Shown: in pieces, positions 7,989 to 15,884 of the stretch
How positions within the stretch are numbered: the first letter of the stretch is position 1
Layout of the letters: each line of letters opens with the position of its first letter
Program-made: the position numbers and the translations under genes
The notes under the pieces: generated by a model
What the model was told of the DNA's origin: nothing
What the model saw: the letters and a program-made list of their open reading frames with translations, nothing else
Database searches by the model: none
NCBI GenBank assembly: GCA_017405785.1
Contig: JAFQZR010000005.1
Coordinates: 164,465 to 228,464 of the forward strand
Source of the DNA: Erysipelotrichaceae bacterium
GTDB lineage: Bacteria > Bacillota_I > Bacilli_A > Erysipelotrichales > Erysipelotrichaceae
Direction of reading: 5' to 3'
DNA length: 64,000 nucleotides

Positions 7989-8488
7989 AACTGACGATCA
8001 TACTTGGTTTTGTACTGATGGCTGATTTGTTTCTGATCCTGTGGGCAGCGGTTGGTCTGGTTCAGGAGAAGCGACTGTTTACTTCGGCACCAAAGGATAT
8101 TCAGCTGAAAGCTGAAGACCATCGGGAAAGATTTCCGGGACAGAGAAGGATCGGATGGGGATTGCTGGCTGTTTTTGCGACATTATACATAGGGGCATAT
8201 ATCTACGGAGGATATGACGGTATCAGAAACGGTTTTGACTTCCGGCAGTTCTTTATCAGGTTTCTTATAATGTCATACATGCTGAAGGCTTTTGACATTA
8301 TCGTTTTTGACTGGTATCTGCTGACAAAGTCACATTTCTTCCAGCACTATTATCCGGAAACGGAAGGTTGCGAAGGCTATCATTCCTTCGGTTTTAACCG
8401 CAGGGAACAGCTGATAAGAATAGCCCTGTATCCTGTTTTATCTGCTCTATTGGCAGGATTATGCGTGTGGATCAGAGGGATTTCATGA
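7985..8488 (+). CDS. Four-helix membrane protein, paralogue A
   Basis: 167 residues with about four hydrophobic segments: an N-terminal helix, a pair around residues 55-75 and 85-115, and a C-terminal helix. It shares with the two following proteins a juxtamembrane P-x-x-I/V-Q element (here APKDIQ) and an intramembrane D-x-x-x-x-D-W motif (FDIIVFDW). I do not recognise the family. Its start overlaps the stop of gene 7350. Being encoded with the hydrolase-like proteins behind the feo-type operator, it may form a membrane complex or a transport system with them. Confidence 0.7.
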   Translation: MKLTIILGFVLMADLFLILWAAVGLVQEKRLFTSAPKDIQLKAEDHRERFPGQRRIGWGLLAVFATLYIGAYIYGGYDGIRNGFDFRQFFIRFLIMSYMLKAFDIIVFDWYLLTKSHFFQHYYPETEGCEGYHSFGFNRREQLIRIALYPVLSALLAGLCVWIRGIS

Positions 8489-8964
8489 AGACAGTCATTG
8501 AACTGATCGTTTACTGTGGGATCTTCACTCTTCTGGTAAAGGTGTTTGCGGGTAATGATCCCCTGAACTGCCTGTACTTCTATCCGAAAGAGGTGCAGGA
8601 AAGGGTATATGAACTGGGACTGACGGACAGAGAGGCAGTAAAGAAGAAGAAAAAAATGTTCCTGATCATATTCACATCGGCAATGTTGATGGTTTTACTT
8701 GTAATAATCAGGTTTATAAACAGGACAGATGATTACTGGCAGGCTTACTGGCAGGCATTACTGTTTCTGGAAGTCATGAATGTGTACGATGGAGTTGTTA
8801 TAGATAAGATATGGGTAGGTTATGACCGTTTCTGGCTTATTGACGAAGTAAAGGATATTCCTTACATCCAGAGCTGGAAACAGGTTTTCAGAAAAAGAAG
8901 CATCCTGGCTTTTATATGGGTGTTGGGAAGCTTCATTGTGGCAGGACTTGTCATCCTGATTTAG
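8485..8964 (+). CDS. Four-helix membrane protein, paralogue B
   Basis: 159 residues from ATG 8485, which overlaps the previous stop codon as ATGA and has AGAGGGA at 8474-8480. The upstream ATG 8461 lies deep in the preceding gene. Architecture matches paralogue A: an N-terminal helix, a basic loop (VKKKKKM) and three further helices. The shared elements appear as YPKEVQ and YDGVVIDK, so the tryptophan of the D-W motif is replaced by lysine. The function is unknown; it is probably a subunit with its neighbours. Confidence 0.68.
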   Translation: MKTVIELIVYCGIFTLLVKVFAGNDPLNCLYFYPKEVQERVYELGLTDREAVKKKKKMFLIIFTSAMLMVLLVIIRFINRTDDYWQAYWQALLFLEVMNVYDGVVIDKIWVGYDRFWLIDEVKDIPYIQSWKQVFRKRSILAFIWVLGSFIVAGLVILI

Positions 8965-8976
8965 AAGGAGGGTTGC

Positions 8977-9489
8977 ATGAATATTGGAATTATCATTATT
9001 GAGGCAATAATATTTGCGTTGCTTTTTACGGCAGCAGTGTTTATTCCAACCAGCAGTAAGGAGAGAATGAACAGTGCGGGCAATGTCCATAACTATCCGC
9101 CTGACATTCAGGAAGAATACTTCAGGACACATGAAAGATTTGAAGTAAGCTATAAATCAAAAAAAGTAATTCTGACCAAGAGTATAGGAGTACGGATCTT
9201 TGCGCTTATCCTGGTTTTCTGTGCTTATATAGCTGGTGCCAGGAACTTCAGACAGGGATTCTGGCTGGCCTTTGGCCTGATGGTCTGGATAGGATGTTAC
9301 GATACTTTCTTTATTGATTGGGTTCTTTTCGCCAACATGAAGAGATTCCGTCTGGAAGGAACAGAACACATGGATAAGGAATACCATCAGAAGTGGTTTC
9401 ATCTGAAGGGAATGATCTTTCCGGGGCTGATTTTCGGATTGATACCGGCCTGTATTGTCGGTTGGCTGATATCTGTTATATGTAAATAG
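8977..9489 (+). CDS. Four-helix membrane protein, paralogue C
   Basis: 170 residues with the same plan as the two genes before it: N-terminal helix, YPPDIQEEYF element, a helix pair, the motif YDTFFIDW and a C-terminal helix. An AGAAGGAGG ribosome binding site precedes ATG 8977. Three paralogues in series suggest local duplication followed by divergence, possibly to make a heteromeric membrane complex. I cannot name the family. It is spaced 12 bp from both neighbours. Confidence 0.68.
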   Translation: MNIGIIIIEAIIFALLFTAAVFIPTSSKERMNSAGNVHNYPPDIQEEYFRTHERFEVSYKSKKVILTKSIGVRIFALILVFCAYIAGARNFRQGFWLAFGLMVWIGCYDTFFIDWVLFANMKRFRLEGTEHMDKEYHQKWFHLKGMIFPGLIFGLIPACIVGWLISVICK

Positions 9490-9500
9490 AAGGTAAAAAT

Positions 9501-10208
9501 ATGGAATATAACGACATTGGAATAAGCAAGGATCCTGACTACAGAAGAATCCGTCATCTGATGAAGATCGGTCTTTTCGGCGGGCTTTTGGCACTGGCCG
9601 GTGACATGTTTCTGGGCTGGGGAGTATGTGATGAGTCTCTGTCGGGTTTCGATTACTATTTTTCCCGCTATCTGTCAGTATCTGACAGCAGGATCGCTGC
9701 AGCATCCTTTTTGGGCCTGATCGGCATATCAGTTGAATGTCTGAGTTATTTCAGTATTTACCGCCTGATTGTCTGTAAGTCAGAGAGAAGAGCACACGCT
9801 TATCGTTCAGGTCTGTTGGGGATCCTGATGTTTGGAGCCATGACCCACGTTCTGTGCTGTGTGACAGTTTATGTCGGTAAGAAAGCATACCTGTCTGACC
9901 CTGTCACGGCAGTGAAGCATTTAACGGATTTCGGGCTTTATTTTCTGTTGCCTGTTTCAATACTGTTTTTTGTCTTTTACATCCTGGCGGCTGTGGTACA
10001 GTTTCAGGCATTCCGTAATGGTGAAACTCCTTATCCCGGATATTGCCGGTTCTTCAGCATGTTTTCGGGGTTACCGGTCATCATGATAATGAGACTTTTC
10101 GGCAATAAGCCCTGGGCATATGCGTTATCTACGGGATGGATAAGCATCGGTTCAATTATCATGCTGAGCGGGCTCTTAATTATCGGCAAGAGGTATCATT
10201 TGAAGTGA
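9501..10208 (+). CDS. DUF6796-like membrane protein
   Basis: 235 residues with six or so hydrophobic segments, beginning after a short cytoplasmic N-terminus (about residues 1-22). The pattern LALAGDMFLGWG at the first helix and the later AVVQFQAF, GNKPWAYALSTGW segments recall the DUF6796 family, a tentative match from memory. It is the last gene of the operon that starts at 6709; its stop codon lies in the 3' arm of the terminator hairpin. No catalytic residues can be assigned. Confidence 0.6.
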   Translation: MEYNDIGISKDPDYRRIRHLMKIGLFGGLLALAGDMFLGWGVCDESLSGFDYYFSRYLSVSDSRIAAASFLGLIGISVECLSYFSIYRLIVCKSERRAHAYRSGLLGILMFGAMTHVLCCVTVYVGKKAYLSDPVTAVKHLTDFGLYFLLPVSILFFVFYILAAVVQFQAFRNGETPYPGYCRFFSMFSGLPVIMIMRLFGNKPWAYALSTGWISIGSIIMLSGLLIIGKRYHLK

Positions 10209-10219
10209 TGCCTTTTTTT
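10192..10219 (+). terminator. Terminator of the six-gene operon
   Basis: GGTATCA 10192-10198 pairs with TGATGCC 10206-10212 (one G-T pair), followed by seven T residues. The TGA stop of gene 9501 is inside the stem. Confidence 0.85.
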
Positions 10220-10230
10220 GAGCATAACAC

Positions 10231-10259
10231 TTGAATGAACCGGAGCATTCAGATAGAAT
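10231..10259 (+). promoter_or_regulatory. Promoter of the ohrR-like/gpx/CDF operon
   Basis: TTGAAT at 10231-10236 and TAGAAT at 10254-10259 are separated by 17 bp. The start site would fall in the inverted repeats at 10262-10281. Confidence 0.65.
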
Positions 10260-10261
10260 GA

Positions 10262-10281
10262 TTGTGCACAAGTGAATTGTG
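10262..10281 (+). promoter_or_regulatory. Candidate operator of the OhrR-like regulator
   Basis: Two overlapping inverted repeats: TTGTG-CACAA at 10262-10271 and CACAA-N5-TTGTG at 10267-10281. They cover the predicted start site and lie just before the regulator gene, fitting autorepression by the MarR/OhrR-type protein. Confidence 0.5.
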
Positions 10282-10295
10282 AAAGGAGGCAGTAT

Positions 10296-10748
10296 ATGGC
10301 TGAAGAAAAAAGGAATTATGATGCTCTGAAACTGCAGAATCAGGTATGCTTTCCGCTTTATGCGTGTACCAAGGAACTCGTAAGGCAATACGGTCCATAT
10401 CTGAAACAGCTTGATCTCACTTATACGCAGTATCTGGTCATGATGGTCATGTGGGAAAACGAAGTGGTTTCATCAAGAGAGCTGTCTGACTGCCTCTGTC
10501 TGGATTACGGAACTCTGACACCGGTACTTAAAAGACTTCAGAAGGCCGGTTATATAAACAAGGAAAGATCAGAAGAAGATGAAAGGCTGCTGACAGTAAG
10601 CCTTACGCAAAAGGGACGTAAGCTTAAGGAAAAAGCCGTTAATATTCCTGCCACCATGGCAGAATGCATGGGCTTAAGTAACGAAGAATTTGAAATGCTT
10701 TATAAACTGACTTATAAGGCACTTAAAAACATGGAAAGTAAAAACTGA
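10296..10748 (+). CDS. ohrR: MarR-family regulator, OhrR-like peroxide sensor
   Basis: 150 residues. The N-terminal segment NQVCFPLYACTKELVRQY closely follows the OhrR pattern in which one cysteine (here Cys18) is oxidised by organic hydroperoxides. A winged helix-turn-helix follows (SSRELSDCLCLDYGTLTPVLKRL) and the wing DERLLTVSLTQKG. ATG 10296 is chosen because AAAGGAGG sits 6-8 bases upstream; the GTG at 10272 would place that site inside the coding region. The downstream glutathione peroxidase supports a peroxide-sensing role. It is probably autoregulated through 10262-10281. Confidence 0.8.
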   Translation: MAEEKRNYDALKLQNQVCFPLYACTKELVRQYGPYLKQLDLTYTQYLVMMVMWENEVVSSRELSDCLCLDYGTLTPVLKRLQKAGYINKERSEEDERLLTVSLTQKGRKLKEKAVNIPATMAECMGLSNEEFEMLYKLTYKALKNMESKN

Positions 10749-10764
10749 AACAGGAGGTACAGAT

Positions 10765-11313
10765 ATGGCATCAGTTTATGATTTTACAGTTAAGGACAGA
10801 TCAGGAAATATGGTTAACCTGGGCGAATACGCCGGCAAGGTTCTTCTGATCGTCAATACCGCCACAGGATGCGGTTTTACCCCGCACTATGATCCTCTGG
10901 AAGAAATGTACAGAGATCTCAGAGACAAAGGATTTGAGATTCTGGATTTCCCTTGCAACCAGTTTGCCAATCAGGCACCGGGCAGCGATGAAGAGATCCA
11001 CGAATTCTGCACTCTGAAGTTCGGAACGGAATTCCCGCAGTTTGCCAAGATCGATGTCAACGGTGAAGATGCTGATCCGCTGTTTGCTTTTTTGTCAACA
11101 GAAAAGCCTTTTACCGGCTTCGGTAAAGGTCTGAAGTTTGCAGCATTAAAGAAGTTCACTGACATGAACAATAAGGTGTTTGGTGATAAGGCCTATATCA
11201 AGTGGAACTTCACCAAGTTCTTAATTGACAGAGAAGGCAATGTGGTTGCCAGATTTGAACCAACTGAAGAGATGGAAAATGTTAGAAAGGCAGTAGAGGA
11301 ATTATTAGGATAG
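10765..11313 (+). CDS. Glutathione peroxidase-family thiol peroxidase
   Basis: 182 residues, typical for bacterial GPx homologues. The peroxidatic residue is cysteine (Cys36 in NTATGCGFTP), not selenocysteine. The second conserved block FPCNQFANQAPG (resolving-type Cys64, catalytic Gln) and the late KWNFTKFLID (catalytic Trp and Asn) are intact. In such Cys enzymes thioredoxin usually supplies the electrons. It removes hydrogen or organic peroxides in the cytoplasm. The gene follows ohrR by 16 bp and precedes the CDF exporter by one base, forming a stress operon. Confidence 0.92.
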   Translation: MASVYDFTVKDRSGNMVNLGEYAGKVLLIVNTATGCGFTPHYDPLEEMYRDLRDKGFEILDFPCNQFANQAPGSDEEIHEFCTLKFGTEFPQFAKIDVNGEDADPLFAFLSTEKPFTGFGKGLKFAALKKFTDMNNKVFGDKAYIKWNFTKFLIDREGNVVARFEPTEEMENVRKAVEELLG

Positions 11314-11314
11314 T

Positions 11315-12436
11315 ATGACAGAAAGAGATAACCGTAACAGTATCATCATCCGTACCAGCATCATTGGCATATTGGCTAATGTATTTCTGGCTGCATCCAA
11401 AGCAGTGATAGGGTTTATCTCCAATTCTATTGCCATAGTCATGGATGCTGTCAACAACCTGTCAGATGCCGCCAGCTCAATAATTACGATTATTGGTACC
11501 AAACTGGCCGGTAAGGAAGCTGACAGGGAACATCCTTTCGGTTATGGCAGGATCGAATACCTCAGCGCCATGGTGATCTCCTTACTGGTGCTTTATGCCG
11601 GTATTACGGCTTTCATTGAATCAGTAAAGAAGATCATTCATCCGGATACACCGGATTACAGCACTGTATCACTGATCATTGTCGCAATTGCTGTTATGGT
11701 GAAACTGATTCTGGGCCGATATGTCAAAAGCACAGGAGAAAAGGTCAATTCCGACTCTCTGATAAACTCCGGTCAGGATGCTACCATGGATTCAGTCATT
11801 TCCCGGTCCACTTTGGTGGCTGCGGGCATATATCTGCTATTCCATGTGTCGCTGGAAGCCTGGTTAGGTGCACTGATAGCGGTCATTATCATCAAGTCAG
11901 GATTTGAAATGCTCAGTGAAACGCTCTCCAAGATTCTGGGAGAAAGAGCTGATCTGCAGCTGGCCAAAGACATAAAGGCCACTGTCGCCGGTTTTCCGGA
12001 AGTGAGAGGGGTTTACGATCTGGTCCTGCATAACTACGGACCGGAATCATATAACGGCTCAGTTCATATTGAGGTTGATGATACCATGTCCGCTGATGAT
12101 CTTGATCAGCTTATCAGGAACATAACAGTTTGTGTATATCAGAAACATAACGTTATCCTTACCGCTATTGGTGTTTATTCTCAGAACACTAAGGATCCTG
12201 AAGCAGTCGCTGCCAGAGAAAAGGTTAAGGAACTGGTTATGAATGATCCGGATGTCTTACAGATGCATGGTTTCTACATTAACAAGGAAGCCAAAACCAT
12301 CCGTTTTGACTTTGTGGTAAGCTTTGATGCCAAAGACAGATCACGGGTCTATGGCAAGGTAATCGAAAAGGTTCAGAAGGAATTCCCTGACTACACTCTG
12401 CAGGTAGTCATGGATACCGATTTCTCGGAAGCATAA
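11315..12436 (+). CDS. Cation diffusion facilitator, probable Mn2+ exporter
   Basis: 373 residues: six membrane helices (about 10-195) and a C-terminal cytoplasmic domain. The transport site reads N-x-x-x-D in helix 2 (Asn47, Asp51) and D-x-x-x-D in helix 5 (Asp155, Asp159). That N-D-D-D set is the pattern of manganese CDFs such as pneumococcal MntE, instead of the H-D-H-D set of zinc exporters. The DREHPFGYGRIEYL loop is a family hallmark. It starts one base after gpx, so is co-transcribed with ohrR and gpx. The metal assignment is inferred from these residues only. Confidence 0.85.
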   Translation: MTERDNRNSIIIRTSIIGILANVFLAASKAVIGFISNSIAIVMDAVNNLSDAASSIITIIGTKLAGKEADREHPFGYGRIEYLSAMVISLLVLYAGITAFIESVKKIIHPDTPDYSTVSLIIVAIAVMVKLILGRYVKSTGEKVNSDSLINSGQDATMDSVISRSTLVAAGIYLLFHVSLEAWLGALIAVIIIKSGFEMLSETLSKILGERADLQLAKDIKATVAGFPEVRGVYDLVLHNYGPESYNGSVHIEVDDTMSADDLDQLIRNITVCVYQKHNVILTAIGVYSQNTKDPEAVAAREKVKELVMNDPDVLQMHGFYINKEAKTIRFDFVVSFDAKDRSRVYGKVIEKVQKEFPDYTLQVVMDTDFSEA

Positions 12437-12470
12437 AAAAAGAACGTATCACCTGATGTGATACGTTTTC
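12435..12470 (+). terminator. Bidirectional terminator between CDF and cls
   Basis: AACGTATCAC 12443-12452 pairs with GTGATACGTT 12458-12467 around a 5-base loop. An A run lies before it and TTTTC after it, so it can serve both converging genes. Confidence 0.88.
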
Positions 12471-12472
12471 TA

Positions 12473-13996
12473 TTACATTAAAGGAGCGAACAGACGCAGT
12501 ACTGATAACAAAAATTCCATGATCAGGCCGCGTTTTGCTTCTTCAGGGGTTACCTGATGTGACACTTCAAAGGCATCCAGGAAGTCCTGCTTGACATCCA
12601 GTACCTTCTTTGAATCAAAGACATATATTCCGTTTTCAAAGTGGAGATACAGGCTGCGGTAGTCAAGGTTGACGGTACCGACAGTACAGATCCTGTCATC
12701 GGATACAAATACCTTGGAGTGAACAAATCCCGGAGAATATTCAAAGATCTTCACGCCGCCATTGATCAGAGTCTTGTAGAAGGACTGAGTAATGGAGAAG
12801 ACGATCTTCTTGTCAGGGATTCCCGGAGTCATCAGTCTGACATCAACACCTCTTTTGGCAGTCAGTACCAGTGCACTGATGAATTCGGTATCAATGATCA
12901 GATAAGGAGTAAAGATATATACATAATCCTTGGCCTGATTCAGGATATTCAGGTAGACGTTCTGAGCGGTTCTTTCCTCACCGATAGGTGTTTCACCATA
13001 TGGGGCAATGTAGCCGTCGAATTCTTCAGAACCTTCATACGGAACCTTGAAGACATTGAAGTTTTCATCGGTTTTTCTTAAGGCATTCCAGTGGGTCAGG
13101 AATAATACGGTGTATGACCATACAGCCTCACCCTTGATTCGAATGATGTTGTCCTTCCAATGGCCGAACTTGGTTTTGGCATTGATGTATTCATCAGCCA
13201 GGTTGACACCGCCGGAGAAGGCGACCTTGCCGTCGATGACCATGAGTTTGCGGTGGTCTCTGTGGTTGATGATGATGTTGAGTCTCGGGTTGATGCGGTT
13301 GAAAGCCATGCACTTGACGCCTTTTTTCTCCAGCTCATCAGCGTATTTCAAAGGCAGGGTAAAGAAGGAACCCAGGTCATCGTAAAGAACTCTGATATCC
13401 AGGCCCTGAGCGGCCTTTTCTTCCAGTATTTCCAGCATGCCGTCCCACATCTTACCTTCTTCGATAATGAAGTATTCTAAGAAGATGAACTTCTCGGCTT
13501 TTCTCATTTCTTCCAGCAAGGTCGGATAGCCGGCATCACCTGTTCCCCAGTAATCAAATTCTCTGTTGCGGTAAACCGGGAAATGAGCACCCTTGGAGAG
13601 ATATTCCAGCTGGCCTTTGAAGTTGCCGGCCTGATTTTCAGCTTCTTTCAGAACTTCCTCATCCTGTTTGTAATACTTGGCAGAATCCATGGTGGTGATG
13701 AGGATGTTATAGAAAGTCTTGCTGGTGAAGAGGTTGGCACCTAAAAGAAGATACATGGCTGTACCGAAGATAGGTGAAACGATTATCAGCAGTATCCACA
13801 TCATGTCAAAGGACAGGTGGGTGCTGTTTTTGTTAATGCCTAAGACGATCAGAACACTGAGTACTCTCAGTACTCCGTCGATCCAGGCAGCGTTCTTGCC
13901 GAACCACTTGAATAACCGGATGATGAATAATACTTCCAGAACGATTGCGATCAGCATGACAACCGTACGGTTAAAGCATTTTTTCAGAAAGTTCAT
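12473..13996 (-). CDS. cls: Cardiolipin synthase
   Basis: 507 residues. Two N-terminal membrane helices are followed by two phospholipase-D domains, each with an HKD motif: HRDHRKLMVIDG in the first half and HSKVFVSDDR in the second. The enzyme joins two phosphatidylglycerol molecules into cardiolipin at the membrane. Start at ATG 13996 is preferred because GAGGT lies about 8 bases upstream on the coding strand; an ATG at 14029 has no such site. It is transcribed divergently from the ABC exporter, and convergent with the CDF gene. Confidence 0.93.
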   Translation of the reverse strand: MNFLKKCFNRTVVMLIAIVLEVLFIIRLFKWFGKNAAWIDGVLRVLSVLIVLGINKNSTHLSFDMMWILLIIVSPIFGTAMYLLLGANLFTSKTFYNILITTMDSAKYYKQDEEVLKEAENQAGNFKGQLEYLSKGAHFPVYRNREFDYWGTGDAGYPTLLEEMRKAEKFIFLEYFIIEEGKMWDGMLEILEEKAAQGLDIRVLYDDLGSFFTLPLKYADELEKKGVKCMAFNRINPRLNIIINHRDHRKLMVIDGKVAFSGGVNLADEYINAKTKFGHWKDNIIRIKGEAVWSYTVLFLTHWNALRKTDENFNVFKVPYEGSEEFDGYIAPYGETPIGEERTAQNVYLNILNQAKDYVYIFTPYLIIDTEFISALVLTAKRGVDVRLMTPGIPDKKIVFSITQSFYKTLINGGVKIFEYSPGFVHSKVFVSDDRICTVGTVNLDYRSLYLHFENGIYVFDSKKVLDVKQDFLDAFEVSHQVTPEEAKRGLIMEFLLSVLRLFAPLM

Positions 13997-14057
13997 AATT
14001 GGTACCTCATAGTTGAATACAAAACGCATTTATATTTTATATTATATTACATATAAA

Positions 14058-14086
14058 TGGAAATAAGTTTGTTATTCGAGTATAAT
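14058..14086 (+). promoter_or_regulatory. Promoter of the ABC exporter operon
   Basis: TGGAAA at 14058-14063 and TATAAT at 14081-14086 with 17-bp spacing, upstream of a clear ribosome binding site and start at 14116. Confidence 0.55.
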
Positions 14087-14115
14087 AACCTTACTGTGTG
14101 AAAGGAGATGAGGTC

Positions 14116-15882
14116 ATGGATACCGGAAAAACCACAGGCAGACTGTTCATGTATCTGAAGAAACACTTCTGGTCTTACGTAATCGGCATCGCGATTCTTC
14201 TTTCAGTTGACTATCTGAATCTTTTCATTCCGCAGTTTACCGGTGAGATCATGGATGAACTCACCAGCCATACCATGACCAATGAAGCACTTAAGACTAT
14301 CATTCTCAGACTGATAGGCTGTGCCTTCTTGCTGGCCTGCGGCAGATTCCTGTACAGACAGTTCATCATCGGAACAGCCCGCAAGATCGAGCGTTCCTTA
14401 CAGAATGACATCTTCCGGAAGCTGGAAACCTTATCTCAGCGCTATTTTAACCTAAACAAGACAGGTGACATGATGGCTTATTTCACCAATGACCTGGAAG
14501 CGATCAGAGATGCCATTGGCTGGAGCGTAGTCTCGGCAGTAGATGCCTTCTTGCTGACGATGATGTGTCTATACAGAATGATGGTCTACATCAGTTTCAA
14601 ACTGACCATCTTTGTTCTGATTCCGATGATCTGTATCGGTTTCTACGGCTTCTTCATCTTCAAGCAGTTTGACAAGAACTATGAGATGAAGCAGGACGCT
14701 TTTGCCAAGCTTTCCGATGAAGTTCAGGAAAGCATTTCCGCTGAAAGAGTCATCAAGGCCTTTGTTCAGGAAGAAAAGCAGCAGGAACATTTCCGTCAGG
14801 CAAACCGGCGCAACAGAGAGATCAACCTCAAGCTGGTAAGATTAAGAGCTTACGCCTGGCCGGTACTGGAGATATTCATCGGTATTGCCTATGTCATAGC
14901 CATCATTGCGGGCGGTTATTATGCACTGGTCAATGAGCTGACATTGGGCAAGGTCGTGACCTTTGCCAGTTATGTCGGAACTCTGGTATGGCCGATGCTG
15001 GCCTTTGGTGACTGCATCAATACCTTTACTCTGGGTTATGCCGGTGTAAAGAGAATTAATAAGGTCTTCGCTGAAAGACCGGAGATCACTGACGGTGAGA
15101 ATCCTGATGAGGTAGATACATTACAGGGTGAGATCGAATTCGATAAGGTCGGTTTCAGATACGGTGAAGACCTGCCTGAAGCCTTACATGATATCAGTTT
15201 CAAGATTGAAAAGGGTGAAACCTTTGCGATTATGGGACGCACCGGTGCCGGCAAGACCACGGTAGTCAATCTTATTACCAGATTGTTTGATGTAACAGAG
15301 GGTGAGATCAGACTTGACGGTCATGCCATCAAGCAGATACCTTTAAAGGTCTTAAGAGAGAATATTGCCTATGTTCCGCAGGATAATTTCCTGTTCTCCG
15401 AGACTTTGAAACAGAACATTTCCTTCGGCAATCAGGAAGCCACCATGGATGAGATCATTGAAGTCTGCAAGATGGCAGATGTCCATGATAACATCACTGA
15501 CTTCCCGTTACAGTATGAGACCATGGTCGGTGAAAGAGGCGTTACTCTTTCCGGAGGCCAGAAGCAGAGAGTATCCATTGCCAGAGCCTTACTGAAAGAC
15601 AGCCCGGTTCTGATCATGGACGACTCTTTAAGCGCGGTCGATACTGATACCGAAGATACCATTCTTTCTAATCTGAAGAAATTAAGAGAAGGAAAGACCA
15701 CCATCATGATAGCCCACAGAGTATCAACGGTCCGGAATGCAGATCATGTTCTGGTACTCGATGACGGTAAGATCATTGAATACGGCACTTATGACGAGCT
15801 GATCGCCCTGGATGGCGAATTTGCCCGCATGGTCCGCAAGCAGCAGCTGGAGAAACAGCTGGCTGTGGAAGGGGAGGTGTAA
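14116..15882 (+). CDS. ABC exporter half-transporter, degenerate-site subunit
   Basis: 588 residues: six membrane helices, then a nucleotide-binding domain with Walker A GRTGAGKTT and an intact LSGGQKQR signature. After Walker B the catalytic glutamate is replaced by aspartate (VLIMDDSLSAVD). This is the pattern of the non-hydrolysing site in heterodimeric exporters such as TM287/288 and BmrCD. AAAGGAG at 14101-14107 supports ATG 14116; the GTG at 14098 overlaps this site. It precedes its partner by 2 bp. The cargo, drug or lipid, cannot be read. Confidence 0.9.
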   Translation: MDTGKTTGRLFMYLKKHFWSYVIGIAILLSVDYLNLFIPQFTGEIMDELTSHTMTNEALKTIILRLIGCAFLLACGRFLYRQFIIGTARKIERSLQNDIFRKLETLSQRYFNLNKTGDMMAYFTNDLEAIRDAIGWSVVSAVDAFLLTMMCLYRMMVYISFKLTIFVLIPMICIGFYGFFIFKQFDKNYEMKQDAFAKLSDEVQESISAERVIKAFVQEEKQQEHFRQANRRNREINLKLVRLRAYAWPVLEIFIGIAYVIAIIAGGYYALVNELTLGKVVTFASYVGTLVWPMLAFGDCINTFTLGYAGVKRINKVFAERPEITDGENPDEVDTLQGEIEFDKVGFRYGEDLPEALHDISFKIEKGETFAIMGRTGAGKTTVVNLITRLFDVTEGEIRLDGHAIKQIPLKVLRENIAYVPQDNFLFSETLKQNISFGNQEATMDEIIEVCKMADVHDNITDFPLQYETMVGERGVTLSGGQKQRVSIARALLKDSPVLIMDDSLSAVDTDTEDTILSNLKKLREGKTTIMIAHRVSTVRNADHVLVLDDGKIIEYGTYDELIALDGEFARMVRKQQLEKQLAVEGEV

Positions 15883-15884
15883 TC

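Noticed and set aside
12641..14012. Plus-strand open frames opposite cardiolipin synthase
   Set aside because: Antisense to a full-length enzyme with both HKD motifs; no start signals.
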